64,000 nucleotides of DNA from Echinococcus granulosus (Eukaryota > Platyhelminthes > Cestoda > Cyclophyllidea > Taeniidae), in NCBI RefSeq assembly GCF_000524195.1, contig NW_020170464.1:5386-69385 (forward strand), in the 5' to 3' direction. The position numbers and the translations under genes are program-made. Of this stretch, positions 12,495-24,500 are shown piece by piece. The notes below the pieces were generated by a model that saw nothing but the letters and a program-made list of their open reading frames with translations, made no database searches and was not told the DNA's origin. How positions within the stretch are numbered: position 1 is the first letter of the stretch; every line of letters starts with the position of its first letter.

Positions 12495-13133
12495 ATGGAT
12501 CGAAGCTTTATGTTTCATCTACGTCAGCACCTCGTACGTAACGACCCGAAAACCAAAACTGAGAAGGATCAGTGTCGTACTGAGGCACTGGTGAAGAAGG
12601 CCTACTGTGAAAAACTCGAGAAGTGGGGCGAAACGACTATGCGTCTTTTTAAAATGGAGCACTTAAATTATCTTACCAGGCGTCTAGTTGATCTCCCAGA
12701 AAGCATTGAACACCTCGACGCTAGTCAGCCTTGGCTTGCCTATTGGATGGTTCATTCCTTGCGCCTCCTCTGCTACCAACTCTCTGACAAAGTAAAAACA
12801 GGAGTAGTCAATCTAATGAGGAGCTGTCAACACGGGGGAGGTGGATTTGCAGGTGGGCCCTACCAGTTGGCGCATTTGGCCCCAACCTACGGTGCGGTGA
12901 ATTGCCTGGCTTCGCTACTCTCGGCCGATGCTTTGGATGTTATCGACCGCCAAGCCTTGGGTGACTGGTTAATTTCACTTCGGCAGCCCGATGGTTCTTT
13001 TGTAATGCATCACGGTGGAGAGGTAGACGTTCGAGGGGCCTATTGTGCCGTAGCAACGGCCTCCATCACTGGAGTGCTTAAATCTCGGCCAGAAATTTTC
13101 CAGGGAACGGCGGAGTGGATCGCGCGATGTCAG
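12495..13133 (+). CDS. FNTB: FNTB exon 1 (N-terminal alpha-alpha barrel)
   Basis: This exon encodes 213 codons from the start ATG to the donor CAG|GTTTGT. It carries the N-terminal helices and the first prenyltransferase repeats, including DASQPWLAYWMVHSL, GGGGFAGGPYQ and RQPDGSFVMHHGGEVDVR. The glycine-rich repeats are typical of prenyltransferase beta subunits. Confidence 0.95.
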
Positions 13134-16100
13134 GTTTGTTAAAGTCAATTATCTTTGTAACTATTGGACGTCGCTCTCTTTTTTGAAGCATTTGGACTGA
13201 CCTAGTCTCTAACCGGCTTGTCGTTGGAACTCAGGCCTTGTGGTAATGTAGCCTATTTTAAACGAACTAAAATAGCTTTTTAGCACTCCATTTTTTGTTT
13301 TCTGGTCTTGTTTTAGCCCCAATTTAACGCGCACAGCTGCCTTAGCTAGTTAAGGTGATTTGGCATTTTCTTGTTGTTTCTGTTGCCATTTAGCATAACG
13401 TTATTCGTTCCACGAAGTTGTGTTGGATGCATCTAACCACCGAATGAAGAAAACAAAGTGTGAGTCGTATGAGCTATCATGAAGGAGCCTGAAATCGGCT
13501 TTATGTCTTTTTTATGTAAGCCTTCGAAAAACGCCTGCTGTTTAAAGTCTCGCTGCGTGTTCAGTTTAAGTCTTGACTGAATTTTGTCCTTTATTTTCCC
13601 GAGCTCCACCATAAACTGTCTTTCCTTGTTCTCCCATGCACATCTGCTATCATCTGTACATTCCTTCAAGGTCGTGGTTAATTTTGTCGTTTCGTAGGTA
13701 CCCAATGCACATCCCGTACCTTCAGTCCCTTCTTTACTCCTAATTTGTATCACACTACTCTTTTTAATTAAGCACATATTATAGTATAAAGGAGCTATAT
13801 TACGCAATTTCTTTTGTTGTTTAGATGTGAATTATTGAATGGGTTAATTGAAAGACCTTTAGCAGCAATGCATGGAATCTAGTGCTGATGTACACTTCCA
13901 CTTCAAGTTTTTTTTGCACCCATGGAAAGCTGATTTGATTGCTTAATGAGTAACATTGCACATATGCGAGCACATTACATCATCTTTAAAGATGTGAAAA
14001 TCGTTGCGGCATGCCTCTATTCTCCGACTCATTGAGAATATCTCATTGACTCGATAAAACTACTTCTTTTAACTAGTCATCGCTTGAAAGTCCTGGGTAT
14101 ATTTTATTTTGTGAAAATTGCTTCCCTGTTTGAACTATTAACTGTAGATTCTGGTCTCTTATGGGCATGCAAATCCTTGTGTCAAGGCAGGACTGATTGC
14201 AATACGGCGTTATTTGCTTCGTAAATTCCGTGCACGCAAGGTTACGATCACTATCAAACGACCCATACCTCGGTTTCACTTGTAGGTTAACCGTCACATC
14301 TCGCTCTTCTATCTTTTTTTACGTCCAACAGTCAATATGCGCCTTTATTTGAGACCAACCTGGGGTATTATTCACTCCTCGCTTCCCATTCTGCCTCGCC
14401 TCAATCGCTGGGCCACTTTGCCCATCATTATCTTCGCATTTGTTGTTGCCCTGATTAATAGTGTGTCGATGTACTTTTCCTCCTTTATTGTTCATTTTGT
14501 CTGAACGTCTGGTCCTGTCTATTAGGTCGGCCGTTCTCGCGAATTTACATCACTTGTCACTCCAAGGTAAATATGGGTGCACAATTGTCATTCTCTGGAC
14601 AATGTGTCCAAGATGCGCATACCGCGAGAGCAGACTCATCTGCTCTATCAGGCGGGCTTATTTAAATATATGAAGCTCTCCTCTGTAAACTCATCTATTA
14701 GTGATTTAGGATAGTATGCTGATGCAACAGGTTCCGAGCACTCCAGCCACCTTTTTGACCACAACCACGCTAAATGAGGGTAAAGATCTGAAGGCTATTT
14801 GCAGGTAACTGAGTGCCCTAATTCATAATGACCCTAAGTTTATTAGTGTGCGCCTAACCAATGAACAGAGGAGTAATTACTACAAGCCTTTCTGTCAATC
14901 GCTCTGTTTATCTTGAAGATAGCGCTGAGTTTCTGCATTACAAAGGAAGCGAGCTGTGTGGAAGTTCGATACAACCCGTCCTAATGCCGATTTATTCCGA
15001 AGTAAACAGCATTTAAGATGATAAACAGGTTACTTCATCCTCTCTATCTCCGCATGATTGTATAGGTTGTAATTTTCTCGAAATGCCATTAATTCTTTAG
15101 ACAAATGTGTAATGTCAGGTAATAAGAAAATCTGCGAGGTCTGTTTTCGTATATTCGTACAACTTTCCCGCCATTTTAATACCCTTTCCCCCTTCATGTC
15201 ATGGAGTGTCGGTTAGTGATGATGATGTAATTTGGACCTCTTTTTCTTGATAATGTAAATTAGCGTTGGTAACGAAGCATTTTGTTTGCATTAGCTTCCG
15301 TTGCGCGAGTTGTGATGAAAGCTGCTAAATAAATGTGTGCTACTTCTATTACGAGTGTATGGCAAGCAAAAGTTTCTAATGTTATCCATTTTTGTTTATT
15401 CACCCACTACCTCTTTGTAAAAACGTGGCATTCATTTTAGATTGTTTTATGACTGACTGACTTTGGTATTGCAACGTTTGTTACATGAACGAATATATCA
15501 TTGGTTACCTCTAAGTGGCTTTACTCACTGCTCATTCCAGCTGCGTCAGCTTTGTGTGTAAATGTGAAAAGCGAGATTTTTTCCTATGTTAATACCTGAA
15601 TATCCTGGCAGGATATCCACTCACACTGAAGTCATATGTAGACACTGACTATTGTGGTCACGGTCTTTGTCGCCTATCTTGACTTCGCCATCTCGTATCC
15701 TATTGGGTCAGCTTTTTCACCCAATCAAATTACCGTCTCAACGCCAACTAATTAGATCTTTTTCTTCTCTCCGTAGACCTATGAGGGTGGCTTTGGTGGA
15801 CAGCCAGGCCTGGAGGCACACGGCGGTTACTCTTTCTGTGCTTTCGCCGCCCTCTATCTCCTCGACTCCATCCACCTTGTTGACGTTCCACGTCTCCTTC
15901 GCTGGGCTGCGCATCGCCAAATGCCTACCGAGGGTGGCTTTCAGGTTTGTCTGCCTGTCAATGCTGGTAAAACAGTGAGGTTGTAGTAAAATGCACTTAA
16001 CTAAGCCTACAATAATGCTAGGGTCTGATGAATGCAATAGACTGCTGTTGAAGTGTAGTTTTACTTGTTCTGATTATGGGTATTCATTTTCTATTGGCTG

Positions 16101-19100
16101 TTTGATTTCTCCTTTCCTTTGATTAGTTGCTACAGCAGGCATCTGCTCGTTTGTAGGCGATTGATATTTCCGTGCCTTCATTCAAGATGAAAAATGTTGG
16201 AATCATAGGCAGTGTATGCAGCCCCAACTCTAACTATTTCATCTGAGTGGTTGTTGATGTAGGAGTTCGATAGCTGTTTTCACACATTAGCTTAGCACGA
16301 CGTATATACCAATTTCAGATTGTATCCAGTAGCAGAAAAGTTTGTGCTGTTTATAATACAGCCCCCTTTTCGCGAATAATTGTATGTTATAGAGGCTTTG
16401 AGTAGATAGTAGTGCATAAATGTCCGTCAGTGTATCCTTATCTCACTATGTACCATTTTCCTCTTTGTTGGTTGAATCTAACATGATTCGAATTTATTTA
16501 CTTTAGAGCTTAGTTTAACTCGATCCTTAGTTTTGTCAAGTGGACCTTGAAGTAGGGGCGGCGGCAGAACCTGCTCTCGGAGACGCTTTGCATATATAAC
16601 TTGATTCTAGTGACGAACGCTTAAGGATAGTTACATCTCTTGTATCTAACCATAATAATGGGGTGTGTATCACCGTTGACACATTAATTCGATATTAGCC
16701 TGCCGTCTAAGATGTTCAGTAGTGTTTGACATGAGTGATAAAATAGTTCGTTTAAATCTCCATCGGTAGTGAGAGTTGTGATAGAAGCTACCAAATAAAT
16801 ATTATCAATTTGTGGTTCATCACTCTCTCTTCATATCGTAAAAGCGTGACATGCACTTTGGATTGTTTTACGACTTTGGTATTACAACGTTCGTTACGTG
16901 AACGAACAAATTATTTGTTAACTCGAAACTATTTTACCTGCTACCCAATCCACATGTCTAAGACCCGCATCACTTAATACTTCCATGACTGTGCTATCTT
17001 TGTGTTTCTGTGTTTGGTGGGGTGCTGGCTTTGCCTTACTCAGTTGGCAAAGACCAAGCGACTGTGAGTTAGGCGGATCTCGGCACAGCTTGGTTCAAGT
17101 GGGTGATGTGTAAGAGAAACTTCACCTTCGTGGACAGACAGTTAGGTATAGTAAATGAGTGAGAACAACGTGTGATTCTTGTAGAATAAAGCACAAATAT
17201 CATGGCATAAAATATGACCGCGAGAAGACCTCACGGTGTAGTGTAATGGAAGGGCAATACTGCCACCTTGTCATCAACCGTATCCTCTCCACATTTCTCC
17301 AGAAGTTAATTATCGACCTTTCTTGGCTTAAAGTAGTTACATGATCATATAGGAAGTAAAAGACACTTGGGAGGCAAAGGTGTAATCGAAAAGGAGGTGG
17401 AATTTGTAAATAGCTTGTGTACGAGATTGTGGCAGTGAGTGCCTCTATGAGTAAAGCATGTTAGGATTTTTCCTGTTGTCTTACTTTTTTTCTTGTAGAA
17501 GAGACAACTCACATGGATGATTATTCGTGACTTACTTTTCTAGCCCCTTCAATTAGAATAAAAGGAGTTTTGAAATAAACTCGGGTTGCTTTTAATTTGT
17601 GGATGTAATTTCTGCTTCCTGTTGCCCTTTTCCTTTTCCATTATGTAATTGCTTTTCTACATTTGCAAACGTGTGCCTTGTTTGTTGGAGTCTTTTGCCA
17701 GTCTTCCTTTAATCATTAGAAACTTAATAGTCACCAGACGCACCGAAGGTGACACTGCACAGAAAATGGACCTTTTCACAATCATTTGGGATTCCTTCAA
17801 TCTGGCAAATGGGTAGCATGGAGCTCTGTTCGTACAATTTATGTCGCTAAACGCGCAGACCTTCTCCGTTTGTGATAAAGCTACTTGCAAACTTTCCTAC
17901 CTCGTATCATCATCGTTAATAGCAGCTTTGATGCCACACTTGTGGCAGCTCAGTGAGATATGCCAGATTCTTGAATGTCCCCTGCGAAATATGATGGGTT
18001 TTATCAATGCCTTCACACTGAGTCCTGGATCCAAACAAATGGACTGGTTACCATGTCTGAATGTCGTTGGCTATGAGTGGATGGAGGGGCTAAGAAGGGT
18101 ACACTAACTTGTTGGGGACGCACTTCATCTGTAAAGTAGTAATGAAGCAAGAAGTAGATTTTTAATACCTTCCACTATATGATGCCAGGAATAATCCAGA
18201 TGAAGTTCTAGGCGAAATGCAATAAGGGAAGAGGGTCTGCTCTTGCTGCACGGCAGTATCCATTCTTAAGCGTTGCTTCCGTGCAGTTCACCAATGGAAG
18301 AGCTGTAGTAATTGAAGAACCTCGAAATCTATGAGGTATTTCCAAGGAACTTTCCTATTCTAACGGGAAATTTGCATATGATGTTATTCCTCCCTCGCGG
18401 TCACTTTAAATTCGCTGCTCATGTTACTTGCATCGTCAGACGATGACATTTGTTTATGCTCACAGGTCTCATAAGGTTACTCGGGCAGTGGGTTAATCGA
18501 CATCATTTCAGTATTATGCAGTGGACTTTTATTTTCTGAAAGCTATCCATTCGTCCATCCAATCATCTATCTATCTAAAATGCTTTCCCCAAGTTTATCC
18601 TTATCAGATATTCCAGTAACTTGTACTTCTGTCATTTTAGCTATTTACCTGGCTGTCTTTTGAGCAATATCTCTTCCACTGACTGCCTGTCAATTCCTCA
18701 ATTTCTTTCAGTCTACGAGGTTCATTTGAATATCCGTACAAACTCATTTATTGGGTCCGTATTAACTTGCTAATGGAGAATTGAAGAGTGGAAAGGCTGT
18801 TGTGAGTGTATGCAAGCATTATTGAAGCTTTTGAGGACCCATATCTCTCTTTTTTCTGTTGTATAGGGTCGAACACACAAACTGGTGGATAGCTGCTACT
18901 CCTTCTGGGTGGGTGCTATCTTTCCATTGGTGGAACAGGTCCTTCGTGTTGATACTGATAGTGCTAATACCCCGGAGACGGCGCTATTCGATACGTCTGC
19001 GTTACAAGTAGGTCAGGATTGTAAGAATTTGGATCTCTATTTTGTTGATTTGAAGTAGATTGTTGACACTACCAATAGGTCATCATAATTGAGTCTTCAC

Positions 19101-20296
19101 ACTCCAATCCCCTGTTGTTATTGACGTCGTGAAGCACAGCTCAAGGCGCTGTTTTTGGAAAAATACGCGATTATCGGAGTGAGAAGGTCCCTTTCGAAGA
19201 GCTGTTTCGAGCCTTCGATTATAGGTCCTCCGCTGTATTGCCGCTTTTATGCTAATACTAGACCGGTTGTTGCGAGAATGTGTCCAAATAGCTCAAAACA
19301 CCCACCGAATAATAGCATAGTTCTTTCTTCGGTCGATGATTTGTGTAGGAGGTTTCCCTCGAATTTTGTGCTGTCTACTCAGCAAAATAGCTCTATGGCT
19401 CCTTAACTTCATGAAATGTGAGTCAAAGGTATTTCTACTCTTTTTTTGGAAGATTTGCCGATATTCATCGAATTTGGGCGTTCATTTATGTCGTAGTGAT
19501 TTGTGACTAAATGGAGGATGAATTTTTTCAGAGGCGGTTCGATCTACTAACGTAGTCAGGCGTTTAAAAGCAGGCGGTTCGAAACAAGCAGGGTCAGTGA
19601 AAGGATAAAGCGAGTGACTTAATTTGTGAGAAATCTGGACGAGCTTTAACGAGTCTTTCGACAATTGCACTTCCTTACGGATAAATGTTTCCATTGAAAT
19701 GCAACTAAGACCCAATTCTATGCATAAGTTTCTTCTATCGTAAAATTTTTCAATATCTTCTCCCCCCACCCCTTCAGGAATATGTCCTCCTCTGCTGCCA
19801 GAAGGTTCATTACACCCGTCCCGGTCTCTCAGTACCAAACAACCAGATGCCAGTGATTGATACTAGCGGAGGCGGCCTTTTTGATAAGCCTGGCAAGAAT
19901 GTCGACCCCTACCACACCTGCTATGCTCTTAGCGGTCTCTCCGTGGCCCAGCACTCCCCTCGTACCCCCGACGCTAACACTGTTATCCTCCCCGATATGC
20001 CCTTCCCCCCTGTCCCGGCACGCGATGTCGCTGGCGCCCAATGGGGCAATGAGTTAGCCGACATTGACCCCTCCCTCAATGTCGTTCTTGACGCCGCAGT
20101 CTTTGCTAAAACCTACTTCAGTCTCATCGACTCCGGTGCAGAACGCGAGGTAGCTGCTCAACGCGCCATTGAAGCTGCCGACAAAGTCTCCTTCAAACAG
20201 GCAACCTGTGATGTCAACAGCGAAACCGATGACGGGACCGTTCTGGGAGCCTACGAGCCCATGGACCACATGCCAAACATCTGTACCTCCCCATGA
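12495..20296 (+). CDS. FNTB: Protein farnesyltransferase beta subunit
   Basis: This is the catalytic beta subunit of protein farnesyltransferase. It pairs with the FNTA alpha subunit in the cytosol and attaches farnesyl to CaaX-box cysteines of Ras-like and lamin-like proteins. The four exons 12495-13133, 15777-15944, 18867-19007 and 19778-20296 join in phase 0 at every junction, giving 488 aa against about 437 in human. Family landmarks include YLTRRLVDLP, HLAPTYGAVN, RQPDGSFVMHHGGEVDVR, EWIARCQ, EAHGGYSFC, KLVDSCYSFW and DPYHTCYALSGLSVAQH. The catalytic zinc ligands are present as Asp277, Cys279 and His362. The protein is longer because of about 20 extra residues between CCQ and GGGLFDKPG, and an extended acidic C-terminal tail. 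The start is the first ATG of the open exon. Confidence 0.96.
13134..15776 (+). other. FNTB intron 1
   Basis: This 2.6-kb intron starts GTTTGT and ends CCGTAG. It holds no other gene I can support. Its 3' part (about 15285-15505) is one copy of a repeat that recurs in intron 2. Confidence 0.85.
15285..15505 (+). repeat. Diverged duplicated segment, copy 1 (FNTB intron 1)
   Basis: Shared blocks with 16750-16925 include a GAGTTGTGAT block, AAGCTRCYAAATAAAT, a TTTTAGATTGTTTTATGAC-like block, TTTGGTATTRCAACGTT and GTTACRTGAACGAA. The spacing is the same apart from an indel of about 45 bp. It is non-coding. Confidence 0.7.
15777..15944 (+). CDS. FNTB: FNTB exon 2
   Basis: 56 codons in phase 0, flanked by CCGTAG and GTTTGT. 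It continues directly from EWIARCQ with TYEGGFGGQPGLEAHGGYS and ends in HRQMPTEGGFQ, which is the expected prenyltransferase repeat order. Confidence 0.95.
15945..18866 (+). other. FNTB intron 2
   Basis: This 2.9-kb intron has GT-AG ends. It contains the second copy of the intronic repeat (about 16750-16925). No embedded gene is visible. Confidence 0.85.
16750..16925 (+). repeat. Diverged duplicated segment, copy 2 (FNTB intron 2)
   Basis: Partner of 15285-15505, in direct orientation about 1.45 kb away. Both copies carry the GTTACRTGAACGAA end motif. It may be two insertions of one dispersed element or a local duplication. Confidence 0.7.
18867..19007 (+). CDS. FNTB: FNTB exon 3 (zinc ligands Asp and Cys)
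   Basis: 47 codons in phase 0. It contains KLVDSCYSFWVGAIFPLVEQ, where the Asp and Cys are two of the three zinc ligands. It ends at the donor CAA|GTAGGT. Confidence 0.95.
19008..19777 (+). other. FNTB intron 3
   Basis: A 770-bp intron from GTAGGT to a pyrimidine-rich acceptor CCTTCAG. An open frame at 19155-19406 has no support as an exon. Confidence 0.85.
19778..20296 (+). CDS. FNTB: FNTB exon 4 (third zinc ligand and C-terminal tail)
   Basis: 172 codons plus TGA. It begins EYVLLCCQKV, carries an insertion of about 20 residues, then GGGLFDKPGKNVDPYHTCY, whose His is the third zinc ligand. After SGLSVAQH a tail of more than 100 residues is rich in Asp, Ala and Pro and is much longer than usual. 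Confidence 0.95.
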   Translation, partial: EYVLLCCQKVHYTRPGLSVPNNQMPVIDTSGGGLFDKPGKNVDPYHTCYALSGLSVAQHSPRTPDANTVILPDMPFPPVPARDVAGAQWGNELADIDPSLNVVLDAAVFAKTYFSLIDSGAEREVAAQRAIEAADKVSFKQATCDVNSETDDGTVLGAYEPMDHMPNICTSP

Positions 20297-20929
20297 TATG
20301 GTCTATTCACTCCCACACACACACACACCCAGAGAGAGCGTATAACAAGTTCTTTTACACACCCTGCCCTAAGTTGTCCTCGAGGTTTAAACGCAGAGGT
20401 ATTAATATTATTGGTAATAGTAGCAGTTATATAGGTATGTGTTACATTTTAGTGTGTGTGCGGGTAAGGAGCGCAATACAGGAGGATTATTAGCGCGAGA
20501 GAGGGGAAATTTGGGGAGAAAACGAAGAGTGGGCGAGGGCAAAACAAGCTCGCACGCAGCAAAAAAGACTACACGAGGGAGTAACGAGGGGCAGAGCAGC
20601 GGCGGAGTAAAATTAAAACATCCGACTTGGGTGTGCGTGGGTGGCTGAGGGCAATTTTACACGGTGGATATAAAACACGAGGTCGTCGTTCGTTTGTTGT
20701 GTTTGTTTTGTGTTCTGCAGCGGAAGGAAGGGAAACTGGTGACAGTTATGACTGTGGTCGGCAGTTTGTACGGAGAAAATGCATCATCGTCACCAACATT
20801 ACCAGCGGCGGTAGGCTGACGGCTGTCACCAAGAGAGAAGAGAAAGTTGACGGAGAGAGCAACAAAATGCGTTTGACGCTTATACAAACACACGCGCACG
20901 CAAACTCAGGTAGAAGAAAAAGGAGGAGA
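20297..20929. other. Convergent 3' intergenic region between FNTB and CHD genes
   Basis: Both 3' UTRs must lie here. A (CA)n tract at about 20314-20329 follows the FNTB stop. I found no canonical AATAAA on either strand, so the poly(A) signals may be variants or the UTRs may overlap. Confidence 0.5.
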
Positions 20930-21504
20930 TCATTCCGGCTTGCTGAGGTCCAATACGTCACCATCGCCGGCACTACTGCTGCCACAGCCTTCACCAGTGG
21001 CAACAATGACAGGTTTACCGCCACTCCCAGCACCACCTATCGCTTCCTCTTCGTCTACTGCAGGGCGCTCCTCTCCTTCTGTCTCCTGTCTTGAGGTCAA
21101 ATGAGGAGGAGGCTGTGGACTGGAAGCGGGCACCTCGGTAACCTTCTCTGTCGTCAGCTGGGAGTTCAAAGCCGTGGAGCCGAATACAGAGGATAGAAGG
21201 TTGGACATCTGCTGACGCTGAAATGCGTCCGATGATCCTGTTGCTGTTGCGCTCGATGATGAAGCAGGAGTAGAACCAGAAGTGGCGGTAGCATTCGTTG
21301 AGCTACTTCCGCTGCTGAAGTGTTGACCGTAGAGGGAGGGATTGTACATGTAGGCCGCGGCAACAAAAGACGCCGCTTGTTGGTACGCCGTCAGGACCGA
21401 CTGCAAGTTTTCCGGTGTCAATTGACTCGTCGCAGTGGTTGAGGTTGACGCAGAGGGAACCGATGACGCCTCCGCACCACCGCTCCGCTTTGCCTGATCA
21501 TCTG
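20930..21504 (-). CDS. CHD gene exon 19, C-terminus
   Basis: 190 codons plus TGA, starting at acceptor CTAG in phase. It is Ser/Thr/Ala-rich with an acidic EEE stretch and ends in [12 protein letters not shown]. The last residues resemble the Pro-x-Asp-Leu-Ser motif bound by CtBP corepressors, but the first position is Val rather than Pro. Confidence 0.9.
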
Positions 21505-24500
21505 CTAGAAAAAAACCGCGTTTTAAGCTAGCAAAAAAAACCGAATCCAACAAGACTATATCAAAAAAACTGACGCACCTATAGTTACCGGATCAGAGGC
21601 AGTTGAGGCCGAGGATTTCGTCTCACTAGAAGTGGAAGGTTTCTCTGTATCACTGGATTTCTGTTGGGTGGACGGAGCGGAGGAAGTTGCTGCTGCCGCA
21701 GCTGCTTGGGAATAACCGAGCGCAGAAGCGATCAAACTCGCATAGGCTGGATTACTCGAATAGGCTGAGGCAGCGACAAAAGCGAGCAGCTGCTTCTGTT
21801 GATGCTCCATCAGCTCGCTGGCCGAAGCAGTGGAGGTAGATGCAGTCGGCCGCTGGCTACTGCTACTCGCAGCATAACTAGCCACCTTGCTCAACACACT
21901 GGACATGTAGTGACGATATGCGAGCGCCTCCATTGCTGAAGTATCCTGTCCACGAGCCTTTGCGACCCGGTTAAAAATAACTTGATCCTCTGGCTCCACG
22001 GAATACGGCATATAGTCTGGATGCGCCTCCAACCAGGCTTCCAAATGCCGTCGTTTTGGTGCCTTCTCTCCGTGGATCAAATTCCCATTAACCAGAGAGA
22101 TGAGAGGAACATTGACCTCCCAGGCGGAAGAATCCGGCGGTGGAAGAGACGTTTTGGTGTCCGTGGTCTCGAACTTTCGTTTCCTGCCACGTGTGGAACC
22201 AGGAGAACCACGTGGAGGTAGCATCTGACCACCTCTTGAACCTCTTCCACGAGTTGGTAATGGACTCTCCGTACTTTTAGTCACAGCTGCCAACGAAGCC
22301 GCAGAAGCGAAATCTTCACGAGAGTAGGCACCCGCACCTCCTCCGCCTCTAGAACCACGACCACGTCCACGACCTCCCCGAGAACCACGACCACCACCCC
22401 TTCCACCACGAGAGGAGACTGCGGTGGGTGCTGCCTGCGTGCCAGCACCGATATCAGACTGATGACCTCCAGCAGCAGCAGCGGCAGCGTTTGCTGCCAC
22501 AGCCGCTTGAAATGCGAGAACCTGATCGATGCTGGTGTATCCGGCGGCCGAAAGAGCGGCCAACGTGGCTGCTTCGGCAGAAGTTAGGGCTTTTTTCTGA
22601 GTTGAGATGTCGGGTGAACTTGGAGGGGCTGGAGAGGCGTCACGACTGCCTCCACCGGTGGAATCAGTGAGGTGGTATCGACCTAGCTCCTCCACATTAT
22701 TGAGGATGTAGCGTCGGGGCAGAGGCCAATGACCCGTCTCAATGCATTGGCAGACCATCTCCAAACGGTTGTGGATAGCGCGATCTTTAGGCCAGCCCAC
22801 GGCCAGGCTAGTAGCGAATTGGAGGGACCACCTGAAGTGTTCGTTGTTTATGGGCTTTGTGTCGAACGATGGGGACTCGGGATTGGGTTCAGAGGAAGTG
22901 ACGATATTGGTGCGGCCTTCAAAAGCCCCATTTTCTAAATGGGAGATTTACTCAATTATTGGATGCAAATTGTGGATAGAGCTTGGATGGACAGGTTCAC
23001 TTACCAGATTGGTCTTCTACCGGATTCCCCTGATTTTCAGATTCTTTTCTTGTCGTTCCAAAGGACAATGAACCTTCGGTTCGGGGAACATTTGCAGCAT
23101 CGATTTTGGCTTCTAATTCGGCTGCAACTGCTCGGGCAGCGACGGAAGCCGCAGCAGCCAAGCTGGCTCGCGCTTCCACCTCGCTAACACTCAAGGGACC
23201 GCCGAGGGTTGTGTCCGTGGATGTGCCCGCTGTAGGTGGCGTCACTCCATGAAGAGCCGAAGGATTTTTCAACAACTGACGTCGAACCAGAGCCGAGACG
23301 CGTGAAAAACTGAACTTTTTGTCAGGAAGGATGTTCAAGTCCGTTCGCGCTAAGCCATGTCTGGAAAAGATGGAAGATAAATCCACGAAATGTACTGATT
23401 GTGCGATGTTCGATTTCCATCCCATTCCGTAAAGTGTGCACGGAATTCGTGTTTCAGATGTTCATAAAATAAAAGCCCATTAAGCTTGGAATGGTGAAAA
23501 TGAACTATAAGAAACCGACAATGATGCTACCGCAATGTCACCTGTCTAGATGATAAAAACCAAAACAATATACTAAGCGAAATTTGTTCAAAATAACCAA
23601 GAGATCGGCGTCCTGACGTAAAAGTTCATATACCTTGAAATATTAAGTGAACGATAAGGATTTACTGCTAGATTTGACGTGAGGTTAAACCCCCAGACTA
23701 TAACAGAATCTGTTTAATTGACTGAAGGGATATTGTCCTTAAAGTGCTACGAAATTCACACCTCGAATCTTCAAAATGGAGAAGTTATTGGAATCTAGAA
23801 ATGATAAGAAATCGTCAGCAATTCTCTTCTGTTAATGTGTCTAGGTTTTAGTGGATTTCTCAAATTATTCTGGTTAGCCTGGGGGGATTGAAAACTATAG
23901 TTACAGCAGATATGAAAGTATGAGTATTTGGATGTTCACCTGGCTCGGGTATTATCATCAGCCAAGGCAGCAATTAAGACAAAAATCAAATCACAAGTAG
24001 CTAGGTTCGTTTACTGAGGAGTTAAAAGTAGACAAAGTTTTCGCCTCCACACTAGTGAGTGTCCATTTTTTAATTGCTTTACCGAGATGAATACGGCGAA
24101 TGCAGGTTTGCGTGCGTATGCGCTCACACAGGCGCGCTTGCTACGCAAACAACTTATCACAACGCGAAAATCTTGAAAAGAAGATGCAGAAGAGATGATT
24201 CACAGTTATAGCAGCCATGATTAAACAATTTGAAGGCAAAAGATAACGAAAAGAACAGTGTATGATGTCGCAGATGTGTGGACACCCACATATACAGTGC
24301 CAGGAAGGCACAATGAGTCATCATCTAAATGCGACCGAAATTAATGCTCGCGCACACACGAAGGTAATAAAAATCCAGGACAGTTAAAGCTGTCTAGAGC
24401 CACCCCGCCTTCACCACCACTACTACTGGCAACAGAATTTTAATCTGGTCCGCACTCACCTAGCCACCGCTTGAAGGAGTTCTCGGTCATGTTGCCCGGG

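Noticed and set aside
20627..21094. Plus-strand open frame overlapping the CHD 3' end
   Set aside because: It overlaps the well-supported last CHD exon in antisense and its residues show no motif.
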